Shown piece by piece: positions 44,201 through 52,132 of a stretch of 64,000 nt of DNA (positions are counted from its first letter, which is position 1; each line of letters opens with the position of its first letter). The notes beneath the pieces were generated by a model. That model saw only the letters and a program-made list of their open reading frames with translations. It searched no databases and had not been told where the DNA came from. The position numbers and the translations under genes are program-made. The stretch is from Acidobacteriota bacterium (GTDB lineage Bacteria; Acidobacteriota; Terriglobia; Bryobacterales; Bryobacteraceae): assembly GCA_017304135.1 (NCBI GenBank), contig JAFLBB010000008.1, forward strand, positions 19,550 to 83,549, written 5' to 3'.

Positions 44201-44505
44201 CCGACTACCTGGGGCAGTACTTCAACACCTCCTGCTTCTCGGCCCCCGGAACGGGCATCTTCGGCAGCGCGGCGCGCAACCTCGGCTTCGGCCCCGGCTT
44301 TGTCGGCATCGACGCCTCGGTGACCAAACGCTGGGCGCTGACCGAACGCTACGGCCTGCTCTTCCGCACCGACGTCTACAACGTGCCCAACCGGCCCAAC
44401 TTCGCTTCCCCGGCCGCCGTGCGCGGCCGCGGCGACTTTGGCCGCGTGAACTCCACCATCGGCACGGGGCGGCTCATTCAGATGAGCCTCCGCTTTGAGT
44501 TCTGA
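41266..44505 (+). CDS. Oar-like TonB-dependent outer-membrane receptor
   Basis: A 1079-residue outer-membrane protein. It has a signal peptide (MLRFALLLGMMAVCAPVWAQ), a carboxypeptidase-regulatory Ig domain (LTGTVTDNTGAVVSGAKITA), a plug-like region (VEVNATVPLLESE, QIWVLDGGNVQN), NYSAEFGRTGGGLIQMTTRSG and a long beta-barrel finishing RLIQMSLRFEF with a terminal Phe. This is the Oar/CarboxypepD_reg receptor type that is very numerous in Acidobacteria and imports or senses large substrates using TonB energy. The substrate is unknown. The two genes downstream face the same way. Confidence 0.92.
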   Translation: MLRFALLLGMMAVCAPVWAQSLARLTGTVTDNTGAVVSGAKITARNVSTGVTTEAVSNPSGVFLFPFLPPAEYEVDCELQGFKKAVRSGVVLETATTRSLDFTLEVGAVTESVEVNATVPLLESETSSVGQFIERTTVFNMPLESRRTAGLVKLMGMVAFREESGAEQVPLFSMAGGRSQNQIWVLDGGNVQNTTLGVPQLQLNPPAESLQEFRAEANNYSAEFGRTGGGLIQMTTRSGSNEFHGAAYEFLRNQALDTRTFFAQRKAPLRYNIFGASFGGPIRRDKTFFFMNYEGARRRDGSTIANTIVPRPAEVQGDFSARTNFRLLDPLNNQPFAGNIIPQSRIDPVARAFAAFYPAPNVASDPTRAPAANYIVNVSDKLTQDMGTLKVDHNIGNSDRISGRYSIIKAPQELSPVYPNAFADYRSGPRDHRIHNFVATWIHSFSATFLNEFRYNYATRRFINRSFGTDSGKNGELGVKGVSATDFAQMIATGQSNLGTVPVERIQDPILTHQWVNNLTWIRGNHSVKFGGEWRLSGNKDRFRQSTNGAFTFSDRATGSGMASMLLGHVTGATYNQTDDLVARTDYYGLFVQDDWKVTKNLTFNIGLRWEMDTPRWESEDNRQSGFAFAPINPVSGTPGVIVFSGRDGRAKYAHDFDKNNFSPRFGFAYKAPRGTVIRGGYAIAYNGAYQGAVANPLIAGFSLNGSFTSTDGGFTRAFAFRDGMPAIAREELGPGFGAVRVGQAPRFAPDYIQQDHVNSYSHQYNFTIQKELPGNLLFEAAYIANLSHKLGGVSVNINQIPLVNGRGPAAQSQTARPFPQFNNITLISPPWGNSTYHALNVKVEKRYSNGLNFLANYTWSKFLDDVEAGNEVAGGEGNGYTHIELRNLDKSYSGNDLRHRVIASSVYELPIGKGRRVGVENAVANAIVGGWSLGVIAEMRSGAPWGAVELTNTTNTFSSSQRPNLSCDPALDSGRSRADYLGQYFNTSCFSAPGTGIFGSAARNLGFGPGFVGIDASVTKRWALTERYGLLFRTDVYNVPNRPNFASPAAVRGRGDFGRVNSTIGTGRLIQMSLRFEF

Positions 44506-44638
44506 CATTGAGGCGAATTCGCCGCCCGGTACTAGCCAACTGGTACTGGGCGGGTGGCGCACATCAGAACGCGATCGCGGTAGGATGTAGGGTTACGCGG
44601 GCGTAGCTGGAGAGGGACCGGCGGCGCGGAAATGGACC

Positions 44639-46561
44639 ATGTTTCAAGCCAAGCGGCAGGCAGCCTTCTCCACATGGCGTGCACCGGGACACGAGATCGA
44701 GGTCGTGTACTCGCAGGCCGTCATGCACGACATTGTCCTGCGCTCCCTTGACGGGTTGCACAGCATGCCGGGCGTGGGCCTCGAGGTGGGGGGCGTGCTG
44801 TTCGGCACGGCCGATGAGAGCGAAGTCCGCATCACGGCTTCCCGCGAGTTGTCCTGCGCTCACGCCAAAGGGCATGTGTTCCAGTTGAACGAGGCCGATG
44901 AGTCGCGGCTGGAACGTCTGCTTTCCTATTACAAAGAAGAACCGGAACTGGCCGGGCTGGCCCCGGTGGGCTTCTACGTTTCCCGCACCAAACAGAACCT
45001 CTCCCTCACCGATGACGACGTACGGCTGTTTGAGAAGTATTTCCCTGAGCCGCAGCAGGTGGTGCTGGTGGTGAAGGTGGCGCGCGGCCTGCCGACGCGG
45101 GCGGGCTTTTTCGTGCGCGAACCCGATGGCGGCCTGCAGACGCTGATGACGCACCGTGAGTTTGAGGCGGCGCCGGCGTCGGAGGCAGGCTTGCGGCCGA
45201 TGTCGCGGGCCGAACGCGAGGCGGCCATTCCACAGCGCACGGCAGAGGTGGTTCCGATTCGCCCGCCTGAGCAGGCTGAGGGGGATGAAGAAGAGCGGGC
45301 CGGGGCGGCCGAGCCCGGCTGGACGGTTCCCGAAGAACTGGTGGACCGGCCCAAGCGCCACCCCTGGCCCTGGAAAACGTTGGCCGCGGCGATGGCGGCG
45401 ATTGCCGTGCTGGGCTCGCTGATTGTGTACATGCGCACGGCGCGGCGCATCTCCGGTCCGCGGCAATCGGTGGGCCTGCGGCTGGTGGAGCGCAACGGCT
45501 TTCTCCTCGCCGAGTGGGACGGCGGCGCCAAGCTGCTGGAGGGGAAGACGGGCGGCGCGCTCGAGGTGGACGACGGCGAGCCGCGCCGGTATGTAATGAA
45601 CGAGACGCTGTTGCGCGGCGGCCAGTGGCGCGTGCTGACGACGTCGGAAAACGTGATGGTGAAGTTGCGGCTGGGCGCCTCCGGTGAGCATGTGGAGTCG
45701 GTGCGCTATTTCGACCCCGGCGCCTCGGCGCGCGTGGTCCGGCCCGCGGCGGCCGATACGGCCTCGCTGGCGACGCAGGCGCGGCTCGAAGAAAAGCAGC
45801 GCCGGCTGCAGGAGATGATCGAGGCGAACAATGATCTCGACATCCGCCGTGAGTCGCTGCTGGCCGTGGTCCGCCAGCAACTGGACCAGGCCACCAAGGG
45901 AGGCGCCGAAAAGGGCGCGCGGCCGGTGGTTCAGCTTCCGCCGAGCCAGGCGGTTGCGTCACCGGAGCAGCCGTTGCCTCCTCCGCCGGCGGCGAACACC
46001 GCCGCCTCAACTCCGCTCGATGCGCCGCCGGGATTGGCCGGACAGGCGGTGAGGCCGCCGTCGGCGCCACCGTCCAGTCAGGTGGAGAGCGCGGCGCCGC
46101 GTTTTCCCGACCGCGCCACGCCCCCGCGCCCAGTCGCCCCGCCGCAGGCCGCCAACGCAACCCCGGCCTACCAAGGGCCCCGCTCGGGCCGCGTGATCTG
46201 GACAGGCAGCCTGGCCCCGGGCGGTACACTCGTCATCACCGGCAGGCAGGCCTCGCTGGGCACCATCACCGGCGCCTTGCCTTCGGCGCCGCTGCGCATC
46301 GGCGCCTATGTCGCCGAGTTAGGCGGGCAGGGTTTCACCGCCTATAGCTCCAGCGCGCGCCACTCACGCGGCAATATCGTCGAGCAGCCCGGCCCGCAGA
46401 ACGGCTGGCAGCGCACAGCCTACCGCTACGACCCGCGGCGCGCCTCTGAGTTGGTGGTGGCCGAGGCTCCTTCGGCTGACAACGGCTGGCAGCGGGTGCT
46501 GTTCCGCGCCGGTTCGCGTGCGGTGACGGCCATCCTCATCGACTGGGAAGTCGCGCAGTAG
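44639..46561 (+). CDS. Membrane protein with degenerate JAMM/MPN domain
   Basis: A 640-residue protein. Residues about 20-165 have the JAMM fold: GLEVGGVLFG with E49, and VGFYVSRTKQNLSLTDDD. A functional JAMM reads EGW/FYHSHPxxxxxxSxxD; here both zinc histidines are replaced (V114, R116) while S122 and D125 persist, so peptidase activity is unlikely. A membrane helix (AAAMAAIAVLGSLIVYMR, about 245-262) follows. A beta segment (SVGLRLVERNGFLLAEWDG), a coiled region (LEEKQRRLQEMIEANNDLD) and a long Pro/Ala-rich linker come next. A C-terminal beta domain ends in AILIDWEV. It sits between two TonB receptors. Function is unknown. Confidence 0.75.
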   Translation: MFQAKRQAAFSTWRAPGHEIEVVYSQAVMHDIVLRSLDGLHSMPGVGLEVGGVLFGTADESEVRITASRELSCAHAKGHVFQLNEADESRLERLLSYYKEEPELAGLAPVGFYVSRTKQNLSLTDDDVRLFEKYFPEPQQVVLVVKVARGLPTRAGFFVREPDGGLQTLMTHREFEAAPASEAGLRPMSRAEREAAIPQRTAEVVPIRPPEQAEGDEEERAGAAEPGWTVPEELVDRPKRHPWPWKTLAAAMAAIAVLGSLIVYMRTARRISGPRQSVGLRLVERNGFLLAEWDGGAKLLEGKTGGALEVDDGEPRRYVMNETLLRGGQWRVLTTSENVMVKLRLGASGEHVESVRYFDPGASARVVRPAAADTASLATQARLEEKQRRLQEMIEANNDLDIRRESLLAVVRQQLDQATKGGAEKGARPVVQLPPSQAVASPEQPLPPPPAANTAASTPLDAPPGLAGQAVRPPSAPPSSQVESAAPRFPDRATPPRPVAPPQAANATPAYQGPRSGRVIWTGSLAPGGTLVITGRQASLGTITGALPSAPLRIGAYVAELGGQGFTAYSSSARHSRGNIVEQPGPQNGWQRTAYRYDPRRASELVVAEAPSADNGWQRVLFRAGSRAVTAILIDWEVAQ

Positions 46562-46620
46562 CGCGGCCTGGCGCCCGCTTCCCCGGCCGCGGTTACTGTA
46601 TGATGCATCGGGGTCCCGAC

Positions 46621-49600
46621 ATGTACCATTCCTTACGTTTCGTCAGCTTCTCTCTGGGCGTGATCCTGGCTGCCGCCGCTGGTCTGCGCGCCCAGGTGGA
46701 ACAGGGCATCCTCCTCGGCACCGTGTCCGATCAATCGGGCGCGCGCGTCACCGGCGCCACGGTCACCATGGCCAATCTGTTCACCAACGTGACGCGGGTG
46801 ACTCGCACCGGCGCCGATGGCGGTTTCCGCTCCGTGCCCTTGCGCACAGGCGTCTACAGCGTCACCGTGGAGGCGCCGGGCTTCAAGAAACTGGTGCGCT
46901 CCGGCGTCACGCTGCAGATTCAAGACGAGGTGCGGCTCGACCTCACGCTCGAAGTGGGCACGGCCACCGAGCAGATCACCGTCACCGCCGACGCCGCCCT
47001 GCTGCAAACCACCGAAGCCTCGCGCGGCCAGGTGATCGAAAACAAGAAAATCGTCGACCTGCCGCTCAACGGCCGCGACTATCTGCAACTTGCCCTGCTC
47101 ACGGCCGGCACCAACGTGCCGCCTCCCGGCTCGCGCTTCCAGGGCTTCAGCTCAGGCGGCTTCCGCGTGAGCCACAACAACTACCTGCTCGACGGCATGG
47201 ACAACAACTCAAACCAGCACGCCGCGCAAGGACGCACGCCCCAGGTGATCTCGCCCTCCATCGACGCCGTGCAGGAGTTCAAGGTGCAGACGACGAACTA
47301 CTCGGCCGAGTTCGGCCGCAACGTCGGCGGCGTGGTGAACGTGGTGATCAAGTCGGGCACCAACGAGTTCCACGGCGGCCTCTTTGAATTCGTCCGCAAC
47401 GAAGCGTTCAACGCGCGCAACTTTTTTCAGGCGCCGGGCACGGAGATCCCCGTCTTCCGCCGCAATCAGTTCGGAGGCTTCTTCGGCGGGCCGATCGTGA
47501 AGAACAAGACCTTCTTCTTCGTCGACTACGAGGGCACCAAGGAGTTCACCGCCGACACCACGCAATCCACCGTGGCCACCGCCGCCGAGCGGCGCGGCGA
47601 TTTTTCCGGCTCGTTCTTCAACAACCAGCCGACGCAAATCTTCGACCCGGCCACATATAACTCGACCACCCGCGCCCGCCTGCCCTTCGCCGGCAACATC
47701 ATCCCCGCGGCGCGCATCGATGGCGTGGCCGCCAAGGTGGCCGCCTTTTCGCCCGACCCCAACCGCGGCGGCATCATCAACAACTACTTCTCCAACCCGC
47801 GCTCCAACGCCACCACGCACAAGGGCGACATCCGCATCGACCATACCTTCGGCCCCAACGACACCATTTACGGCCGTTACAGCCGCCAGGATTACCTGCT
47901 CACGCCGGAGTCGAACCTGCCCGCGCCGGCCTTCGGCGGCGGCGATCCGGCGCTGAACAAGAACGAGCCGCAGTCGTTCGTCATCAGCCATGGCCACATC
48001 TTCACGCCGAACCTGTTCAACACCCTCAAGGTCTCCTGGAACCGCCTGCTCACCAACCGCTCCTCGCCGCTGGCCCGAAACCTGAATCCGGAGATCGGGC
48101 TGAAGGGCGCCAACACGGAGCTTTCCGGCTTCGCCCTGTTCAGCATCAACGGCTACGCCCCGCTCGGGCCGCCGGCCAACAACCCGCAGTTTTCCGATTC
48201 GCAAACACGCCAGCTCACCAACGACATGCTGTGGACGCGCGGCCGCCACACGCTGAAGTTCGGCGGCAACTTCATGTTCATCCAGTCGCCCCACCTGCAG
48301 GCGTTCCAATCCAACGGCACCTTCACCTTCAACGGCAACTTCTCGCGCCAGAGTTCGAACAACACCTTCGGCAACTCGTTTGCCGACTTCCTGCTGGGCA
48401 TTCCCTTCAACTCGCAGTTGTCCACCGTGGCCCAGGGCAACCAGCGGCGGCGCATTCACGCCGGCTACGTGCAGGACGACTTCAAGGTGAGCGAGCGCCT
48501 CACGCTCAACATGGGCCTGCGCTATGAGTACATCGGGCCCTGGTTTGAAAAGTACAACCGCTATTCCAACTTCGACATCGACGCCAACCGCGTGCGCCCG
48601 CAACTGCGGCTGGCCACCGACGGCGGCATCGCCGAGCGCTCCACCGTGCGCCCCGATTTCACGAACTTCGCTCCGCGCATCGGCTTCGCTTACCGCCTCG
48701 GCGCCAGCACGGTGGTGCGCGGCGGCTACGGCATCTACTATGGCGGAGTGGACCACATCGGCGACCGCTTCCTGCACGCCAGCGCGCCGTTCTTCTACCA
48801 GTCCGGCTTCAACACCGACTCCATCACTCCCACTATCCTGCTGCGCAACGGCTTCCCCGATGGCGCCACGTCATCGGCGGTGTCAAACCTGCAGACCATC
48901 TCGCAGGACCGCACGAACCGCTCACCCTATTCGCAGCAGTGGAACTTCACCATCCAGCGCGAGTTGGGGAACAACATCGCCCTCGAGGTCGGCTACGCCG
49001 GCACCAAGGGCAACCGCCTGCTGCAGCGCTACGATTCCAACGCGCCCGAACCCGGGGCGGGCAATATCAACGCCCGCCGCCCGGTGACCACGCTTGAGGT
49101 GCCGGGCCTGAGCTACGTCATCCCGTCGCTGGCCGACACCTTCCGCCGCGAGTTCAGCGGCAATTCCAACTACAACGCCATGCAGATCAAGGTGGAAAAG
49201 CGCATGTCCGCCGGCCTGAGCCTGCTCGCCTCCTACGTTTGGTCAAAAACGATCAGCGATTCGCGCGGCGGCGCCGACGCCGGCGGCACGTCGCCCAACG
49301 CCGTCCAGGACAAGAACAACTTCCAGGCGGAAAAGTCGCTTGCCGACGAGCACTTCCCGCATCGCTTCGTGATGAGCTCCAACTACGACGTGCCGTTCGG
49401 CCGCGGCCGGACGTTCGGCGCTGGCATGCCCCGCTGGGCCGACCTCATCATCGGTCAGTGGGCGGTGGGCGGCATTCTCACCTTTAACTCCGGCCGCCGC
49501 GTCAACATCGGCGTGCAGGGCGACCCGCCCAACGTCGGCGGCGGCGCTTCCCCGCGCCCCAACACGGTCGCCGGCCAGTCGCCCAACCTGCCCAGCGAAG

Positions 49601-49902
49601 AGCGCACGCTGGCCCGTTGGTTCAACACCGCCGCCTTCGTCCGCCAGCCCAACTTCACCTTCGGCGACGCGGGCCGCAACCTGGCGGTGGCCCCCGGCCT
49701 GCGGAACCTCGACCTGGCGATGTACAAGGTGTTCCGCTTCGACGAAGCGCGCTACCTGCAACTCCGCGGCGAATTCTTCAACGCCTCCAACACACCCTTT
49801 TTCGGCGCCCCCGGCAATACCCTTGGCCTGGCCACATTCGGCCTCATCAATGGCGCCGCCGACGCGCGCATTGTGCAAATCGCCGCGAAGTTCTATTTTT
49901 AA
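46621..49902 (+). CDS. Oar-like TonB-dependent outer-membrane receptor
   Basis: A 1093-residue second receptor of the same type, with a signal peptide (MYHSLRFVSFSLGVILAAAAGLRAQ), LLGTVSDQSGARVTGATVTM (Ig domain), plug (ITVTADAALLQTTE; LPLNGRDYLQLALL), NYSAEFGRNVGGVVNVVIKSG and a barrel ending IVQIAAKFYF. The frame is open to ATG 46600. ATG 46621 is preferred because the signal peptide starts there and because a -10-like TATGAT (46599-46604) covers the earlier ATGs. The methyltransferase gene starts 3 bp after the stop. Confidence 0.9.
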   Translation: MYHSLRFVSFSLGVILAAAAGLRAQVEQGILLGTVSDQSGARVTGATVTMANLFTNVTRVTRTGADGGFRSVPLRTGVYSVTVEAPGFKKLVRSGVTLQIQDEVRLDLTLEVGTATEQITVTADAALLQTTEASRGQVIENKKIVDLPLNGRDYLQLALLTAGTNVPPPGSRFQGFSSGGFRVSHNNYLLDGMDNNSNQHAAQGRTPQVISPSIDAVQEFKVQTTNYSAEFGRNVGGVVNVVIKSGTNEFHGGLFEFVRNEAFNARNFFQAPGTEIPVFRRNQFGGFFGGPIVKNKTFFFVDYEGTKEFTADTTQSTVATAAERRGDFSGSFFNNQPTQIFDPATYNSTTRARLPFAGNIIPAARIDGVAAKVAAFSPDPNRGGIINNYFSNPRSNATTHKGDIRIDHTFGPNDTIYGRYSRQDYLLTPESNLPAPAFGGGDPALNKNEPQSFVISHGHIFTPNLFNTLKVSWNRLLTNRSSPLARNLNPEIGLKGANTELSGFALFSINGYAPLGPPANNPQFSDSQTRQLTNDMLWTRGRHTLKFGGNFMFIQSPHLQAFQSNGTFTFNGNFSRQSSNNTFGNSFADFLLGIPFNSQLSTVAQGNQRRRIHAGYVQDDFKVSERLTLNMGLRYEYIGPWFEKYNRYSNFDIDANRVRPQLRLATDGGIAERSTVRPDFTNFAPRIGFAYRLGASTVVRGGYGIYYGGVDHIGDRFLHASAPFFYQSGFNTDSITPTILLRNGFPDGATSSAVSNLQTISQDRTNRSPYSQQWNFTIQRELGNNIALEVGYAGTKGNRLLQRYDSNAPEPGAGNINARRPVTTLEVPGLSYVIPSLADTFRREFSGNSNYNAMQIKVEKRMSAGLSLLASYVWSKTISDSRGGADAGGTSPNAVQDKNNFQAEKSLADEHFPHRFVMSSNYDVPFGRGRTFGAGMPRWADLIIGQWAVGGILTFNSGRRVNIGVQGDPPNVGGGASPRPNTVAGQSPNLPSEERTLARWFNTAAFVRQPNFTFGDAGRNLAVAPGLRNLDLAMYKVFRFDEARYLQLRGEFFNASNTPFFGAPGNTLGLATFGLINGAADARIVQIAAKFYF

Positions 49903-49905
49903 AGG

Positions 49906-50775
49906 GTGACGGATTTCGCGGACGGAGGGGCGTTTGCCGCCGAGACAATCGAGCGGGTGGCTGCGTACTGGAACGCCCGCCCCTGCAACATCCGCCACTC
50001 CCCGAAGCCCGTCGGCACGCGCGAGTTTTTCGACGAGGTCGAAGCGCGCAAATACAGAGTGGAACCCCACATCCCCGCATTCGCCGAGTTTGCCCGCTGG
50101 AACGGGAAGAAGGTGCTCGAGATCGGCTGCGGCATCGGCACCGACACCATCAATTTCGCCCGCGCCGGGGCCCACGTCACCGCCGTCGACCTGACCGAGA
50201 ACTCGCTCCAACTAGCCCGCCAGCGCGCCCGCGTCTACGGACTGGAAGACCGCGTCCGCTTTGTGCTCGCCAATGCCGAGGAGTTGAACCAGGTATTGCC
50301 GCCCGAACCGTTCGACCTCATCTACTCCTTCGGCGTGCTCCACCACACGCCGCACCCGGACCGCGCCCTGGAGCAACTGCGCGCCTATATGGGCCCCCAC
50401 ACCTCGATTCGCGTGATGGTCTATCACCGCTGGTCCTGGAAGGTGTTCTGGATCTGGTGCACCCAGGGCGGGCCGCGGCGCTGGGATCTGGACCGCATCG
50501 TGGCCGAACACTCCGAGGCGCAAACGGGCTGCCCGGTCACCTACACCTATTCGCGCTCCTCGGCGCGCGGTTGGATGGAGCGCCACGGCATCCGCGTGGA
50601 GCGCGTTGCCGCCGACCACATCTTTCCCTACTCGATCGAAGAATACAAGCGATTCGAATATAAGAAAGTGTGGTACTTCCGCTGGATGCCCGCGCCCCTG
50701 TTCCGCCTCGCCGAACGAGCCTTCGGCTGGCACCTCTGCCTGAGCGGCAAGCCCGCCCCCGGACTCCCGGATTAG
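49906..50775 (+). CDS. Class I SAM-dependent methyltransferase
   Basis: A 289-residue enzyme starting at GTG 49906. The SAM loop is KKVLEIGCGIGTDTINFARAG, then VTAVDLTENSLQLARQRA, and FDLIYSFGVLHHTPHPD is the motif IV region. About 100 C-terminal residues (MVYHRWSWKVFWIW onward) are less typical and probably form a substrate lid. Substrate unknown; small molecules are usual for this type. It is 3 bp from the receptor gene, so likely cotranscribed, and overlaps the convergent selenoprotein gene by 4 bp. Confidence 0.85.
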   Translation: MTDFADGGAFAAETIERVAAYWNARPCNIRHSPKPVGTREFFDEVEARKYRVEPHIPAFAEFARWNGKKVLEIGCGIGTDTINFARAGAHVTAVDLTENSLQLARQRARVYGLEDRVRFVLANAEELNQVLPPEPFDLIYSFGVLHHTPHPDRALEQLRAYMGPHTSIRVMVYHRWSWKVFWIWCTQGGPRRWDLDRIVAEHSEAQTGCPVTYTYSRSSARGWMERHGIRVERVAADHIFPYSIEEYKRFEYKKVWYFRWMPAPLFRLAERAFGWHLCLSGKPAPGLPD

Positions 50776-51881
50776 GCCGGCCCCTTCCCTGCCCTCACCT
50801 CAGCCGGGACGCGCTGACGGTCCAGTTCTCCCAACGGCAGCCGGAACGTAAGCGGAATCCGCTGCGGCACGTAACACACCTTGTCGTCGCAGGCCTGGTA
50901 GAAGAACTCGCCGCTCACCACCAGTTCCTTGGCGTCACCCACCACGGCGCGCAGTTCGTTGGACTGTCCCACAGTGAATTCGCGCTCCACGGCGAAGCGG
51001 TGTTCATACACCGCCACGGTCTCGCCGATGGCTGGCAGACTCAACATGCGCGAGGCGGGGAAACGCGGTTTCCCGGCCAGCCACGCGGCGCCATTGGGCA
51101 TCGTCCAGCGCACGGGCAGATAGCCGCTCACCTCGGGGGCATACACGTGCATGCGCGGCTTCAGTTCCACCTCAATCCGCAGTGTGATGACGCTGCCCGG
51201 CCACACCGAGCCGTTACTGGCCCTGGCGCGCAGCGTGAGGTGCGGCGTAGTGGTCTCCTGCACGAGGTCGCCGGCTGCATCGGGAAACTCGCGCGTCAGG
51301 ATCGCCCCCGCCGTCAGCCGTTCGCGGTAGTCCTCCTCGAAATACTTCTTTCGGACCACGCCTTTGGCATCCAACAAATAGGTGACAGGGAAGGGGACAC
51401 CGTGAAACGGGCTATCGGAGGGAATATTCGTGTTTAACACACCAAATCTGCGAATTACCTCCGATTTCGCGTCGCCAAGAAGCGGAAATCCGATCCCCGT
51501 ACGGCTCGCAAAGTGAGCCAGCATCGCGGGGCTATCGTAGGTGATCGCGGCGATGCGAATGCCCCTGGCTTCGAACTCGCGCGCTTTTTGTCCCAACTCG
51601 ACCAGTTGGGTTTTGCAGTACGGTCACCAATCGGCCGAACGCACGAAGACCAGCAGTAAGCCGTTTTTGCCGCGCAGGGAAGCCAGATCTCGCAGCGCTC
51701 CTGTTTGATCGGCAAGGCGGAAGTCCGGAACGCGTTGGCCCACCTCTGGCCCCGATTTCAGACCGCTGCTCACCGCCGGCAAGGGCCGCAAGCGCGGCGG
51801 CTCCGACTGCGAAAAGCCAGGCATGGCTGTTAGCATGGCTAAAAGAGTGGTCATTCCGCACACAGTGTTCTCGAAACTCAT
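50772..51881 (-). CDS. Probable selenoprotein: exported redoxin (UxxC) fused to DsbD-alpha-like domain
   Basis: Read through one in-frame TGA (51626-51624), this gene gives 369 residues with selenocysteine at position 86. It begins with a hydrophobic segment likely to be a signal peptide (MTTLLAMLTAMPGFSQ within the first 25 residues). The redoxin domain follows: VGQRVPDFRLADQ, then GLLLVFVRSADW-U86-P-Y-C89, then LGQKAREFEARGIRIAAITY and PFPVTYLLDAKGVVRKKYFEED. From about residue 215 the chain matches the N-terminal DsbD domain, ending in YQACDDKVCYVPQ with C331/C336. In homologous redoxins position 86 is the attacking Cys (WCPxC). The frame is intact on both sides of the TGA, coding quality is even, and a SECIS-like hairpin follows. 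Translated conventionally it would be cut to 85 residues. An ordinary stop or base error (TGC to TGA) is the alternative. Extracytoplasmic thiol/peroxide redox chemistry is inferred. Confidence 0.8.
51592..51610 (-). promoter_or_regulatory. Putative bacterial SECIS element
   Basis: On the coding strand CCCAACT-GGTCG-AGTTGGG is a perfect 7-bp stem with a 5-nt loop beginning GGT. It starts 13 nt after the TGA codon (51626-51624), and the GGU of the loop is 20 nt downstream. In E. coli fdhF the loop GGUCU lies 18 nt after UGA, so size, loop and spacing agree with SelB-dependent elements. The hairpin lies wholly inside the coding sequence, as expected in bacteria. Confidence 0.75.
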
Positions 51882-52132
51882 CCCAACGAGATCTCCTGTA
51901 GAATCATAGATGGCTTTTCCGTCAAAATTGGGCTTGCATCGCCGTCGCTTCGTATGATAATTGCTGTGGCAGGAAGATACGGACCCGGCGGTCAGGCCGG
52001 CTGGGGCGCGGTTGGTAAACAGGGGTCGCGTTGCCCCCTCTCCGTACGTGGAGCCGATGAGCGAGGTGCCCTACAACTCGTATTATACTCGCGCAGGCCG
52101 GCCAAGCACGGCTGGCGTGGAAGGAAGCCCCT

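Noticed and set aside
51624..51881. An 85-residue redoxin fragment and a separate 274-residue gene (50772-51596) as two genes or a pseudogene
   Set aside because: They are one frame interrupted by a single TGA at the redox-Cys position, with a SECIS-like hairpin after it. A pseudogene would not preserve both halves so well.
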